Shown here piece by piece: positions 1 through 9,455 of a stretch of DNA of 64,000 nucleotides. The first letter of the stretch is position 1. The number at the start of each line of letters is the position of its first letter. The notes under the pieces are model-generated. The model was not told where the DNA came from. It did not search any database and saw only the letters and a program-made list of their open reading frames with translations. The translations under genes were made by a program, and so were the position numbers. The stretch covers positions 1-64,000 of the forward strand of contig NZ_AWSA01000025.1 of the NCBI RefSeq assembly GCF_000576595.1, read 5' to 3'. Source of the stretch: Intrasporangium oryzae NRRL B-24470 (GTDB taxonomy: Bacteria; Actinomycetota; Actinomycetes; Actinomycetales; Dermatophilaceae).

Positions 1-1053
1 CGGGCCGAGGCCCTGCTCGACGCCCTCGGCCTCGGCCACCTCGCCGACGTCGACCCGCGCCATCTCTCCGGGGGCGAGCAGCGGCGTCTCGCGGTCGCCG
101 CCGCGGTCGCCCACGGCCCGGCGCTCGTCCTCGCCGACGAGCCGACGGTCGGGCAGGACCGGCTGACGTGGTCGGCCGTCATGGGTGCCCTCGAGGCCGC
201 GCGGAAGGAGGGGGCGGCGGTCCTCGTCACCACCCACGACTCGGGGGCGACCTCCCGCGCCGACCGGACCGTCCGGATGACGCGGCCGCCCCAGCCGCCC
301 GGGCCCGTTGAGCCCGAGGCGCGACCGCTCCTCGGCCGCGTGGGTCCCCTCGCGCTGCTCGCGGTCGCCCTCTGCGTCCTGCCGCTGCCCGCCCTGCTCG
401 ACACGTGGCGCCAGGGCCTCGTCGTCCTCGGCGTCGAGCTCGTCCTCGGCCTCGTGGGACTGCTCGCCCCGGGACCCGGCCGGCGCCCGCGCGGCCGGCT
501 GCGCGGGTTCCTCGTCCGCCTCGCACCCGCGGCTCTCGCCGTCGTCGGGGTGGCGTGGTCGGCGTGGCTCCTCGGCGGCCGGGACGTCGAGGTCGCGGCC
601 GGCGCGGCACTCCGGGTCCTCTGCCTCATCGTCCCGTCGGCCTTCGTCGGCGGCTTCATCGAGCCCGAAGGGCTCGGCGACCACCTCGCCCAGCGGCTCC
701 ACCTGCCGGCCCGTCCGGTCGTGGCCGCGACGGCCGCCCTCCAGCGCGTCCAGTCCTTCGACGCCCTGTGGACCGAGCTCATGACGACCCGTCGCGTCCG
801 TGGCATCCGGGCCGACCGGGGACCCCTCGCGAAGGGCCGGGAGCTCCTCGTCGTCACCGGCGGGCTCCTCGTCGGCGCGCTCGGGCAGGCGGCCACGCTC
901 GCGCTCGCGATGGACGCCCGAGGCTTCGCCGAGGCGCGACGTCGCACCTGGGCGGGCGAGGCGCCCTGGCGCGAGGCCGACACGCTCGCCCTCCTCGGCG
1001 GCATCGCCGTCATCGCGGCCGCGGTGGTGGCCCGGTTCGTGCTGCCCGGCTGA
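1..1053 (+). CDS. ECF transporter, ATPase fused to T-component (5' end outside window)
   Basis: The frame is open from base 1, so the gene begins upstream of the window. The first 80 or so residues are the end of an ABC ATPase: signature LSGGEQ (about residues 22-27), Walker B LVLADEP and the H-loop TTHD. A short linker leads into a domain of about 220 residues with several hydrophobic segments and two Arg-Gly motifs (RRVRGI and DARGF), typical of the coupling helices of EcfT/CbiQ proteins. Known role of the family: energising uptake of vitamins or metal ions through a separate S-component. The fusion of A and T modules in one chain is visible directly; the substrate cannot be told because the S-component is not in the window. 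I infer an Ecf A-A-T or A-T fusion as found in other actinobacteria. Confidence 0.85.
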   Translation, partial: RAEALLDALGLGHLADVDPRHLSGGEQRRLAVAAAVAHGPALVLADEPTVGQDRLTWSAVMGALEAARKEGAAVLVTTHDSGATSRADRTVRMTRPPQPPGPVEPEARPLLGRVGPLALLAVALCVLPLPALLDTWRQGLVVLGVELVLGLVGLLAPGPGRRPRGRLRGFLVRLAPAALAVVGVAWSAWLLGGRDVEVAAGAALRVLCLIVPSAFVGGFIEPEGLGDHLAQRLHLPARPVVAATAALQRVQSFDALWTELMTTRRVRGIRADRGPLAKGRELLVVTGGLLVGALGQAATLALAMDARGFAEARRRTWAGEAPWREADTLALLGGIAVIAAAVVARFVLPG

Positions 1054-1117
1054 GCCTTCGCTGGGTTCCGGCTGACGACGCGCGCCGTCGCACGCGCGCG
1101 CGTCGGGTGGGGGGAGA

Positions 1118-1684
1118 ATGTCCCGGACCGACCCCGTCGACGAGAGGGACGCCGTGCTCCCTGCACCTGCCACCGTGCCGATGGGTCGCGCTCGCGCGCG
1201 GCGCCGGTATGCCGCCGGGCTCGTCCTCGTGGCCCCTCTGGCCCTCGGGGCCCTGGGCGGGTGCGGCCAGCCAGCCCCCACCGCGGGCGACGGCATCGAT
1301 CCCACCGTCAGCGTGCCGATCCAGCCGACGCTCGAGCCGCTCCCGACGACGACCACCACCACGCCGGACACGGTCAACCCGTCGGCGGCGAGCGACGGCG
1401 GCCTCTTCGACGCGTCCGACCAGCTCACGTCCTCGACGTGCACGGCCGACGCGTCGGGCGTGTGGAGCTTCTCCGGGAGGGTCACCAACCCCGACTCGTC
1501 GGCACACACGTTCACCGTCGCGCTGTTCCTCACGACATCTGCGGATCCCGACCCCGCGGTGACGAAGCAGCTCGACGTGACCATCCCCGCCGGGGGGAGC
1601 GCCCCCGTCGCGGCGAAGGCCTTCGCCACCCGAGAGCCCAAGGGCGTCGAGTGCCTCGCCGGCGTCACCGTGAAGGATCAGTGA
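1118..1684 (+). CDS. secreted lipoprotein with Thr-rich linker
   Basis: The protein has an Arg-rich n-region (GRARARRR), a hydrophobic core and the lipobox LGGC, so it should be lipidated and anchored outside the membrane. A Thr/Pro-rich linker (LPTTTTTTPD) follows, then a C-terminal beta-rich domain with paired cysteines (TCTAD... and VECLAG) that resembles an FxLYD-type extracellular domain. ATG 1118 has GGGGAGA directly upstream; GTG 1154 (after AGAGGGA) and ATG 1181 are alternatives that give a more usual signal-peptide length. The stop is two bases before the next start, so it probably shares a transcript with the phosphatase. Function unknown. Confidence 0.75.
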   Translation: MSRTDPVDERDAVLPAPATVPMGRARARRRYAAGLVLVAPLALGALGGCGQPAPTAGDGIDPTVSVPIQPTLEPLPTTTTTTPDTVNPSAASDGGLFDASDQLTSSTCTADASGVWSFSGRVTNPDSSAHTFTVALFLTTSADPDPAVTKQLDVTIPAGGSAPVAAKAFATREPKGVECLAGVTVKDQ

Positions 1685-1685
1685 C

Positions 1686-2282
1686 GTGCGCCTCTACCTC
1701 GTGCGCCACGGGCAGACCCACGCCAACGTCGGACGCCAGCTCGACACCGCCCACCCGGGCGCCGACCTGACCGACGTCGGGCACGACCAGGCCCGCGCGC
1801 TCGCCGACCGGCTCCGCGGCGAGGACCTCGGCGCGATCTACGTCTCCGACCTCGTGCGCACCCACCAGACCGCAGCGCCGCTCGCCGAGGAGCTCGGGCT
1901 CGAGCTCGTCGTGCTGCCCGGGCTGCGCGAGATCCAGGCCGGCGACTACGAGATGTCGACCGACTGGGAGCCCTACGTCCAGGCCGTCGTGCGCTGGCGT
2001 GAGGACCCGAGCCACACGATCCCCGGTGGCGACAGCGGCATCGGCTTCCTGCACCGCTTCCAGGAGGCGATCCGGACGATCGCGGCCGACGGCCACGCGT
2101 CGGCGCTCGCGGTCAGCCACGGCGCGGCGATGCGCGTCTGGTGCGGTGTCGTTCTCGACCTCCCGCCCGACTTCTTCGACACCCGTCGCCTCGACAACAC
2201 CCACATCGTCACGCTCGAGGGGGACCCCGACATCGGCTGGACGCTGCTCGCGTGGGGCGACGAGCCGGTCACGCATGACTGA
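1686..2282 (+). CDS. histidine phosphatase family protein (phosphoglycerate mutase-like)
   Basis: The N-terminus LYLVRHGQTHAN carries the catalytic RHG triplet of the histidine phosphatase superfamily; the second catalytic histidine lies in AVSHGAAMRVW near residue 145. At 198 aa it has the usual length for the branch that includes cobalamin-type and broad-specificity phosphatases. It starts with GTG one base after the upstream stop and overlaps the ATG of mptB by eight bases, so the three genes appear to be translated as one unit. The substrate is not predictable from sequence. The link to mannosyltransferase synthesis is only positional. Confidence 0.85.
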   Translation: MRLYLVRHGQTHANVGRQLDTAHPGADLTDVGHDQARALADRLRGEDLGAIYVSDLVRTHQTAAPLAEELGLELVVLPGLREIQAGDYEMSTDWEPYVQAVVRWREDPSHTIPGGDSGIGFLHRFQEAIRTIAADGHASALAVSHGAAMRVWCGVVLDLPPDFFDTRRLDNTHIVTLEGDPDIGWTLLAWGDEPVTHD

Positions 2283-3951
2283 CGGGTCGATGCCCTCCCC
2301 GATGCCGGCCGTGCCGGCCGTGCCGGCCGTGCCGCCCGGCCGCTGGCGCCTCGTCGGGGCCCTCGCGGCGGTCGTCCTCGCCCTCGCGTCGTGGGGCTCC
2401 GGCTCGCGGTCGACGCTCAACACGAGGGTCGTCTGGCCGGGGATCGCCTGGTGGAGCGAGACCGGCGGGTCACCCCTGCTCGCGACGGTCTCCGTCCTCG
2501 CGATGGCGGTGCTCGTGCTCTCGTGGTGGCGGCTGCGCGACGCTGTCGTCCCCGTGCGCTGGTGGTGGGTGACCGCCGCCGCGTGGTTCGTCCCGCTCGT
2601 CGCCTCCGTGCCGCTCTACAGCCGGGACCTCTACTCGTATGCCGCTCAAGGTGCCCTCTGGCATGAGGGCCTCAACCCCTACGAGCACGGGGTGCGCGAC
2701 CTCGAGTCGGACTGGAAGGACTCCACCGCACCGACCTGGCTCGACACCCCGACGCCCTACGGCCCGGTCTTCCTCCTCCTCGCCCGTGGTGTCGCGGCGG
2801 TCTCGGGCGACCGGCTCGGGGTCGCGCTCCTGCTGCTGCGACTGCTGGCCGTGGCCGGGGTCGTCGCGATCGCCTGGGCCGTCGCCGACATCGCCCGCCG
2901 CCTCGGCGTCGATGCCACCCGCGCCACCTGGCTCGGGGTCGCGTGCCCGCTCGTCGGGGCCCACTTCGTCAGCGGTGCCCACAACGACGCCCTCATGGTC
3001 GCGGGCCTGCTGGCCGGGATCGCGTTCGCGCTCAGGGGCCGGTTCGCCGTCGCGGTCGTCATCGTCGCGCTGGCGGCCATGGTGAAGGTGACGGCCGTCA
3101 TCGCGCTGCCCTTCCTCGCGCTCCTCTGGGCCCACGCGCCGCGTCGCTCGGGGGTGGGCGGCCTCCACCCGGCGCGCGGCGGGTCCCGGGCCCCGGTCGC
3201 GGCCCGGGAGCCCTTCGCCTGGGAGCCCCTCACGTGGGCAGCGGTGATCGGGGCGGGCCTCCGGACTCTCGTGATCGCTGCGCTTCCGATGGCGGCGCTC
3301 GGACTGCTGACCGGGCTCGGGTTCGCCTGGACCAACCCCGGTGCGACCCCGGGCAGGAACGAGCAGTGGACCTCGCTGCCCACGGGGCTGGGCATGGCCG
3401 TGGGCGCCGTCGGCCACGTCCTCGGCCACGACGAGTGGCGCGACTCGGGCATCGCCACCATGCGGGCCGTCGGCCTGCTCGTCATGGTCGTCGTGCTCGT
3501 CCTCGTCTGGCTGACCGCCGCCAAGCCGGGGGCCCACCGAGACCACGGCGGCCCCCACGACCCCGTCCTGGACGCGCGCCTCGACCGGCTCCGGGTCGTC
3601 GGGGCCGTCGGCTGGGCGATGCTCACCGTCGTCGCCCTCGCTCCCGCCTTCCTCGGGTGGTACTACCTCTGGGTGCTGCCCGTCCTCGCCGCCTCGGTCG
3701 CCGCCGTGTCCGGTCGGCTCCAGACCTGGCTCGCCGCCGTCGCTTCGGTCCTCTGCTTCGCCCAGCTGCCCGACGGCTACAGCCTCGGTCTGACGACGAC
3801 GGCCGTCGGGGTCCCGGTCGTCCTCGTCGCGACGGTCGTCCTCGCCCGCCGGGGCGTTCGCTGGGGCCGCCGGGCCGACTGGGCCCACCTGCTCGACCTG
3901 GGCCGGCCGATCGTGGACGACCGCGGGATCGCCGGCGGAGAGCGCGTCTGA
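2275..3951 (+). CDS. mptB: polyprenol-phosphomannose-dependent alpha-1,6-mannosyltransferase
   Basis: A 558-aa polytopic membrane protein of the GT-C fold. The first luminal loop holds the acidic motif SRDLYSYAAQG followed by LNPYEHGV, characteristic of MptA/MptB enzymes that extend the mannan core of lipomannan from polyprenyl-phosphate-mannose on the outer face of the membrane. Roughly a dozen hydrophobic segments follow. Start chosen at ATG 2275, which overlaps the end of the phosphatase gene; the longer reading frame upstream is not needed. The N-terminus has a Pro-Ala-Val repeat from three copies of a nine-base unit (about 2305-2331). Together with lprG/p55 at 46-49 kb it indicates that the cell makes lipoglycans. 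MptB rather than MptA is the likelier subtype, but this cannot be settled here. Confidence 0.82.
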   Translation: MTDGSMPSPMPAVPAVPAVPPGRWRLVGALAAVVLALASWGSGSRSTLNTRVVWPGIAWWSETGGSPLLATVSVLAMAVLVLSWWRLRDAVVPVRWWWVTAAAWFVPLVASVPLYSRDLYSYAAQGALWHEGLNPYEHGVRDLESDWKDSTAPTWLDTPTPYGPVFLLLARGVAAVSGDRLGVALLLLRLLAVAGVVAIAWAVADIARRLGVDATRATWLGVACPLVGAHFVSGAHNDALMVAGLLAGIAFALRGRFAVAVVIVALAAMVKVTAVIALPFLALLWAHAPRRSGVGGLHPARGGSRAPVAAREPFAWEPLTWAAVIGAGLRTLVIAALPMAALGLLTGLGFAWTNPGATPGRNEQWTSLPTGLGMAVGAVGHVLGHDEWRDSGIATMRAVGLLVMVVVLVLVWLTAAKPGAHRDHGGPHDPVLDARLDRLRVVGAVGWAMLTVVALAPAFLGWYYLWVLPVLAASVAAVSGRLQTWLAAVASVLCFAQLPDGYSLGLTTTAVGVPVVLVATVVLARRGVRWGRRADWAHLLDLGRPIVDDRGIAGGERV

Positions 3952-4076
3952 CCCCAGATCCTGCGGTCGCCGGGCGAGCGCGCGGCCCGATTCTCGTGAC
4001 GACCGGTATCGGTCACGGAATGGCGACAGTTCCCACCCGGCTCTCCCGATCGCCCGCGCGGGGCATGGTCCTCGCC

Positions 4077-4082
4077 CACACT
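4077..4082 (+). promoter_or_regulatory. -10 box CACACT for the 4089 gene
   Basis: CACACT lies six bases before GTG 4089, the spacing expected if transcription begins at the start codon. No clear -35 was found. Confidence 0.35.
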
Positions 4083-4088
4083 GTCCCG

Positions 4089-4607
4089 GTGAGCGACTTC
4101 GGCTTCGTCGACGAGGCACCAGGGGAGGGGGAGCCCGGCGATGGCCCGACCCGTCGTCGGACCCGCCGGCCCGGGGGTGTCGCGCTCGTCTTCACGGTCC
4201 TCGCCGTCGGCCTCGTCGTCTTCGGCGCGTGGGCGTGGCTCAACCGGCTGCACGGCGACGACCTCGCCGCCTGGGACACGCTCTCGGCCCAGATCGACGA
4301 GCTCGACCGGTCCTACACCCCGCTCGGCCACAGCGAGGTCAGGCCCTGCCGTGACGAGCCCGGCGGGACGATCACGCGCCAGTACCCCGAGTCGACCGGT
4401 CCCCAGGCCGCCGAGCTCATCGGCTACCTCGTCGAGAAGGGCTGGGTCCAGCAACCGGAGCCGGCCCCGCCCCTCCTCTCCCGCCTGACGATGACCACCG
4501 ACGACCACGCCCTGACCATCGAGGTGTCCGGGCCCGCACTCAACCTGCTCGTCGGAACGCTCACCGCGCGCAGCCCCGGCTCGGCGCTCGGCTGCCTCGG
4601 GCACTGA
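4089..4607 (+). CDS. single-pass membrane protein, unknown function
   Basis: A 172-aa protein with an acidic N-terminus, an Arg-rich stretch (TRRRTRRPGG), one hydrophobic helix (VALVFTVLAVGLVVFGAWAW, roughly residues 32-51) and an external domain with two cysteines. Positive charge before the helix suggests the N-terminus is inside. GTG 4089 is preferred because a -10-like CACACT sits six bases upstream; ATG 4065 is the alternative and would add eight residues. I do not recognise the external domain. The gene stands alone between mptB and the aminotransferase, both on the same strand. Confidence 0.7.
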   Translation: MSDFGFVDEAPGEGEPGDGPTRRRTRRPGGVALVFTVLAVGLVVFGAWAWLNRLHGDDLAAWDTLSAQIDELDRSYTPLGHSEVRPCRDEPGGTITRQYPESTGPQAAELIGYLVEKGWVQQPEPAPPLLSRLTMTTDDHALTIEVSGPALNLLVGTLTARSPGSALGCLGH

Positions 4608-4729
4608 CCGCCGCGCACCTGACTTCAGGCAGCGACGACGCCCCTCGGACCCGGAACGTCAGCGAAGACACAGGCCACATGGCGAGAATGGGGCAGCGGG
4701 CGGCATACGGGAGTGTCACGCTGGACCGC

Positions 4730-5944
4730 ATGCGCGCGGTCACCCAGTCCCAGAAGCTCCAGAACGTCTGTTACGAGATCCGGGGACCGGTGCTCGCCGA
4801 GGCGAAGCGGCTCGAGGAGGAGGGTCATCGGATCCTCAAGCTCAACATCGGCAACCCCGCGCCGTTCGGCTTCGAGGCTCCCGAGGACATCCTCGTCGAC
4901 GTCATCCAGGAGCTGCCGACCGCGCAGGGCTACAGCGACAGCAAGGGCATCCTCTCCGCGCGCCGGGCCGTGGCCCAGCACTACGAGCTGAGGCGCTTCC
5001 CGCGGATCGACATCGAGGACATCTACCTCGGCAACGGCGTCAGCGAGCTCATCGTCATGGCGATGCAGGGCCTGCTCGACAACGGGGACGAGGTGCTCAT
5101 CCCGGCCCCCGACTACCCGCTCTGGACCGCGGCCGCGAGCCTCGCCGGCGGCACCCCCGTCCACTACGTCTGCGACGAGCAGGCCGACTGGGCTCCCGAC
5201 CTCGACGACATCGCGCGCAAGATCACCGACCGGACCAAGGCGATCGTCGTCATCAACCCCAACAACCCGACCGGCGCCGTCTACCCGGGCGAGGTCCTCG
5301 AGGGCATCGCCGACCTCGCCCGCAAACACCAGCTGATCGTCATGGCCGACGAGATCTACGACAAGATCCTCTACGACGACGCCGTGCACACCTCGATCGC
5401 GGCCATCGCGCCCGACCTCTTCTGCCTCACGTTCAACGGCCTGTCGAAGGCCTACCGCGTCGCCGGGTTCCGCTCCGGGTGGCTGGCCCTCTCCGGCCCG
5501 AAGGAGCACGCCCGCAACTACATCGAGGGCCTCGACATCCTCGCCAACATGCGCCTGTGCGCCAACGTCCCGGCGCAGCACGCGATCCAGGTCGCGCTGG
5601 GCGGCTACCAGTCGATCAACGAGCTGATCCTGCCCGGCGGTCGCCTGCTCGAGCAGCGCAACGTGGCCTGGGAGCTGCTCAACCAGATCCCCGGGGTCTC
5701 GTGCACGAAGCCCCAGGGGGCCCTCTACCTCTTCCCGCGCCTCGACCCGAAGGTCCACGCGATCCACGACGACCAGCAGTTCGCCTTCGACCTGCTGCGC
5801 GAGCAGAAGCTCCTCGTCGTCCACGGGACCGGGTTCAACTGGGCCACCCCCGACCACTTCCGCATCGTCTTCCTGCCCCGGGTCGAGGAGCTCGAGGACG
5901 CGATCGGACGCCTCGGGAAGTTCCTCTCGACGTACTCCCAGTAG
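4730..5944 (+). CDS. alaA: alanine-type aminotransferase (class I/II, PLP-dependent)
   Basis: The sequence matches the AlaA/AlaT family closely, with VCYEIRGPVLAEAKRLEEEG near the start, LKLNIGNPAPFGF, LPTAQGYSDSKG, NPNNPTGAVY and the PLP-binding lysine in GLSKAYRVAGFRSGW. Family role: reversible transfer of the amino group between alanine and 2-oxoglutarate (glutamate + pyruvate). Length is 404 aa from ATG 4730, which fits the family. Two upstream ATGs (4679, 4688) would add residues not seen in relatives; CACGCT eight bases before 4730 may be the -10 of a leaderless message. The gene is followed by a perfect 32-nt palindrome that probably ends transcription. Confidence 0.9.
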   Translation: MRAVTQSQKLQNVCYEIRGPVLAEAKRLEEEGHRILKLNIGNPAPFGFEAPEDILVDVIQELPTAQGYSDSKGILSARRAVAQHYELRRFPRIDIEDIYLGNGVSELIVMAMQGLLDNGDEVLIPAPDYPLWTAAASLAGGTPVHYVCDEQADWAPDLDDIARKITDRTKAIVVINPNNPTGAVYPGEVLEGIADLARKHQLIVMADEIYDKILYDDAVHTSIAAIAPDLFCLTFNGLSKAYRVAGFRSGWLALSGPKEHARNYIEGLDILANMRLCANVPAQHAIQVALGGYQSINELILPGGRLLEQRNVAWELLNQIPGVSCTKPQGALYLFPRLDPKVHAIHDDQQFAFDLLREQKLLVVHGTGFNWATPDHFRIVFLPRVEELEDAIGRLGKFLSTYSQ

Positions 5945-5955
5945 CCCGACCGCGC

Positions 5956-5987
5956 CGTATGCCGCTGGGCCGGCCCAGCGGCATACG
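5956..5987. terminator. perfect 32-nt palindrome built from two GTATGCC words
   Basis: Arms CGTATGCCGCTGGGCC and GGCCCAGCGGCATACG meet without a spacer. It lies between the convergent alaA and 6011-6322 genes, where a bidirectional terminator is expected. There is no U-tract, as usual in high-GC actinobacteria. Confidence 0.6.
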
Positions 5988-6010
5988 CCCGCTCCGGGGG
6001 CGGTTGGGCG

Positions 6011-6322
6011 TCACGCCACCTGCGTCGAGGCCCACCACTTGAGGAAGAGGCCGAGCACGACCGCCCAGAAGACCGTCAGCGCCAGGCTGACCCAGATCGC
6101 GAGCCAGGCATAACGGCGGGCGGCCCGCTCGCCGCGGGCGATGCTGAGACCCGCGAGGGCGAGGCCGAGCAGCTGCGGGAGGAAGCAGAACCCGAGGACG
6201 ATGCCGGACAGGGCGGCGACGACGGCGCCGCGAGCGAGGGGGGCCTCGGTCGCGAGCCGCGGCAAGCGGTCGAGCCGTTCGCGCGCGTCGTCGCCCGGCG
6301 GGGCATGATCGTTGTCGGACAC
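6011..6322 (-). CDS. small two-TM membrane protein (DUF4190-like)
   Basis: A 103-aa protein: a charged cytoplasmic N-terminus, then two hydrophobic helices separated by a short basic loop (SIARGERAARRYAW). This layout is that of DUF4190-type small membrane proteins common in actinobacteria, whose role is unknown. GTG 6322 is chosen because TACCCT stands six bases upstream on the minus strand, so the transcript is probably leaderless; the much longer open frame upstream overlaps the divergent lipoprotein and is not real. The Tyr-Ala pair in this loop is encoded TAT GCC. Confidence 0.7.
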   Translation of the reverse strand: MSDNDHAPPGDDARERLDRLPRLATEAPLARGAVVAALSGIVLGFCFLPQLLGLALAGLSIARGERAARRYAWLAIWVSLALTVFWAVVLGLFLKWWASTQVA

Positions 6323-6328
6323 GCGTTC

Positions 6329-6334
6329 AGGGTA
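6329..6334 (-). promoter_or_regulatory. -10 box TACCCT for the 6322 gene
   Basis: Minus-strand TACCCT is followed after six bases by GTG 6322. The region is shared with the divergent lipoprotein gene. Confidence 0.5.
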
Positions 6335-6337
6335 ACG

Positions 6338-6775
6338 ATGGAGCCGCACATGATCCGAACGACCGGCCGCCCCCGCCGGGCCCCACGCGCCCTCGCCTGC
6401 CTCGGGGCGGCGCTGGCCGCGACGGCCCTGCTCTCGGCGTGCGGCAGCGACCCGACCCTCGGCGACCTCCCGAAGGGCGTGGCCCAGGCGCGGCCGACGA
6501 TCACCGCTGAGGAGGCGGACTTCGTCCTCGACGCCCAGAAGCTCGGCGCCACGGTCACGGGCGCGAGCGTCGCCGACGACATCGAGACCGGCACGACGAC
6601 CTGCTGGGCGCTCCAGAACGGCGGCGTGACGCTCAAGCAGATCGCCGTCGGCGACGACGACCAGCCGCTCGGCAACACCGGCGACGCCCTGCGGACGAAG
6701 CAGCTCATGGCGGCCGCGGTCCAGGCCTTCTGCCCCGACTACACCGACCAGATCCCGCAGCTCGGCCTCCCCTGA
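6338..6775 (+). CDS. DUF732-like lipoprotein
   Basis: Signal peptide with basic n-region and lipobox LSAC, then a domain of about 110 residues with one central Cys ([11 protein letters not shown]) and a final FCPDY. This pattern, a helical domain with a disulfide closing on a C-terminal Cys-Pro, fits the DUF732 family of small secreted actinobacterial proteins of unknown function. ATG 6338 is used; ATG 6350 gives an equally good signal peptide. The gene is divergent from the small membrane protein at 6011-6322, with overlapping promoter regions. Confidence 0.7.
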   Translation: MEPHMIRTTGRPRRAPRALACLGAALAATALLSACGSDPTLGDLPKGVAQARPTITAEEADFVLDAQKLGATVTGASVADDIETGTTTCWALQNGGVTLKQIAVGDDDQPLGNTGDALRTKQLMAAAVQAFCPDYTDQIPQLGLP

Positions 6776-6821
6776 CGCCCGCTCCGCAGCACCTCCGGAA
6801 TACGGTCCGGAGGCGTCGCGG

Positions 6822-7847
<1,026 letters not shown>

Positions 7848-7894
7848 CGCGAACCCCCGGCACCCGCTGCGGACCCATCTGGAAGGCTGCACCC

Positions 7895-8320
7895 ATGAGC
7901 ACCGAGACGCCCGACCTCCGCACGATCACCCTGACCCGAGACAGCCAGGGCCGCTACACGGCACGCAACCGCCGAGGCGGCTCGATCTCGGTCAGCTCTG
8001 GCACCGATGAGCTCTCGCCCGTGGAGCTCCTCCTCGCCGGCATCGCGGCCTGCACCGCGGTCGACGTCGACACGGTGACGAGCCGCCGGGCCGAGCCGGA
8101 GAGCTTCGAGGTCGAGGTGGCGGCCGACAAGGTCAAGGACGAGCACGGCAACCATCTGCAGGACATCACCGTCACCTTCCGCGTGCGGTTCCCCGAGGGC
8201 GACGGCGGCGACGCCGCCCGCGAGATGCTCCCCAAGATGGTGCAGCGCTCGCACGACGAGTGGTGCACCGTCAGCCGCACCGTCGAGCTCGGGACGAAGG
8301 TCACCGCCACGGTCGAGTGA
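7895..8320 (+). CDS. OsmC family protein
   Basis: A 141-aa OsmC/Ohr-fold protein. The segment LSPVELLLAGIAACTAVDVD carries the first conserved cysteine of the family; the second conserved cysteine is in HDEWCTVSRTVE near residue 127. Proteins with both cysteines reduce organic hydroperoxides with thiols or lipoyl partners. GGAAGG lies eight bases before the ATG. It follows the flavin oxidoreductase on the same strand, a plausible redox pairing, though this is only inferred from position. The downstream spacer is full of inverted repeats. Confidence 0.88.
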   Translation: MSTETPDLRTITLTRDSQGRYTARNRRGGSISVSSGTDELSPVELLLAGIAACTAVDVDTVTSRRAEPESFEVEVAADKVKDEHGNHLQDITVTFRVRFPEGDGGDAAREMLPKMVQRSHDEWCTVSRTVELGTKVTATVE

Positions 8321-8343
8321 ACGCGGTGTTCGTGCGTGAACTC

Positions 8344-8425
8344 AGCGGCATACCGCTGTGTTCGTGAACGAACACTGCGCTCACGTGGGGAGCTCGTATG
8401 CCGCTCAGCCCGGCTGCATACGAGC
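8344..8425. terminator. cluster of three inverted repeats between convergent genes
   Basis: Three stem-loops stand in a row: AGCGG-cata-CCGCT (8344-8357, holding a GGCATAC word), GTGTTCGT-ga-ACGAACAC (8358-8375) and GCTCGTATGC with GCATACGAGC (8392-8401 and 8416-8425). They separate the convergent osmC-like and AraC genes and are the obvious termination region. Confidence 0.5.
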
Positions 8426-8443
8426 CCTCCGTGAGTGCCCGCC

Positions 8444-9367
8444 TCACGCCGTCGGGGCGGCGTCGATGTAGCTGATGGGGTCACCCCAGCCGAGCCGGCT
8501 GACGCCGTGCTTGTCGAGGGCGAGCACGGCGAGCGTCCGGCGGTGGGCCGCGAAGGTGAGGACGTGGGCGATCATCGCGCCGTACGTGCAGGTGAACGGC
8601 GGCTCACAGGACGCGTCCACGAAGACGTCGTCGAGCTCGCCCTTCTCGGTCGCGTCTCGGACGTGGGCCAGGAAGACCGGGGCGGCCTCCGCGAGGCGTC
8701 GCCGCAGCTGCGTCGTCGTCTCGTGCTGCTCGACCGCGAAGTCGTAGGGCCGGCTGTCCATCGTGGCGTTCCACATCGCCATCTGCCCCACGAGGCGGCT
8801 GAGGATGCGGCGGAGGGTCGACGGGTCGGGGTCGTCCTCGACGCTGAGGACGATCGGCTCGTCGAGCTGGTCGTCGGTGAGCCGGCCGGCGCACTCGATG
8901 AGCTCGCCCGTCAGCCAGATGTGGTGCTCGACCATCTTCTCGATCAGGTCCATGGCGGTGACTCTCCTCTGGGCCGGCAGTCGGATGCTGCCGGGTGGGT
9001 GGAAGTGGATGTCGTTGCCCGCCGGGAGCCGGATCGTGCCCGGGCGCTCGCGCCAGCCTCGCGGGGTCGTCCCGTAGGCGCGGCGGAAGGCCCGGGTGAA
9101 GGCCTCGTGGGAGCCGTAGCCGGCCTCGACGGCGACGTCGAGGATGGTGCGACGGCTCGTCGCGAGACGGTAGGCGGACCGCTCGAGCAGGACCCTGCGA
9201 CGCAGGGAGCTCGGGGCCTCGCCCGCCGTGCTGCTGACGATCCGGTCGAGGTGGAACCGCGACAGGTGCAATCGCGCCGCGATCTCGTCGCCGGTCAGGT
9301 CTTGCTCGTCGATGGTGTCGACGAGCACGTCCAGCCAGGAGGCGAAGGTGTCGGTGGCGGCGCTCAT
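8444..9367 (-). CDS. AraC-type HTH regulator with DinB-like C-terminal domain
   Basis: Residues 1-100 form a double helix-turn-helix of the AraC type (LTGDEIAARLHLSRFHLDRIV, then ILDVAVEAGYGSHEAFTRAFRRAYGTTPRGWR). The remaining 200 residues contain helical segments with spaced histidines (VEHHIWLTGELIE and IAHVLTFAAHRRTLAV), the look of a DinB-like four-helix bundle that may bind a metal. Start at ATG 9367, with GAGGATCGG three bases upstream; an earlier ATG lacks support. The target and ligand are unknown. It is convergent with osmC and lies downstream of the thioesterase gene on the same strand. Confidence 0.85.
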   Translation of the reverse strand: MSAATDTFASWLDVLVDTIDEQDLTGDEIAARLHLSRFHLDRIVSSTAGEAPSSLRRRVLLERSAYRLATSRRTILDVAVEAGYGSHEAFTRAFRRAYGTTPRGWRERPGTIRLPAGNDIHFHPPGSIRLPAQRRVTAMDLIEKMVEHHIWLTGELIECAGRLTDDQLDEPIVLSVEDDPDPSTLRRILSRLVGQMAMWNATMDSRPYDFAVEQHETTTQLRRRLAEAAPVFLAHVRDATEKGELDDVFVDASCEPPFTCTYGAMIAHVLTFAAHRRTLAVLALDKHGVSRLGWGDPISYIDAAPTA

Positions 9368-9455
9368 GGACCGATCCTCGGTGCGGTGGGGGATGCCCGG
9401 TTTGATCATCCTTGCGCAGTCGACCCGGCCGCAGGCGCCCTCGAGCGCGGTCGGC

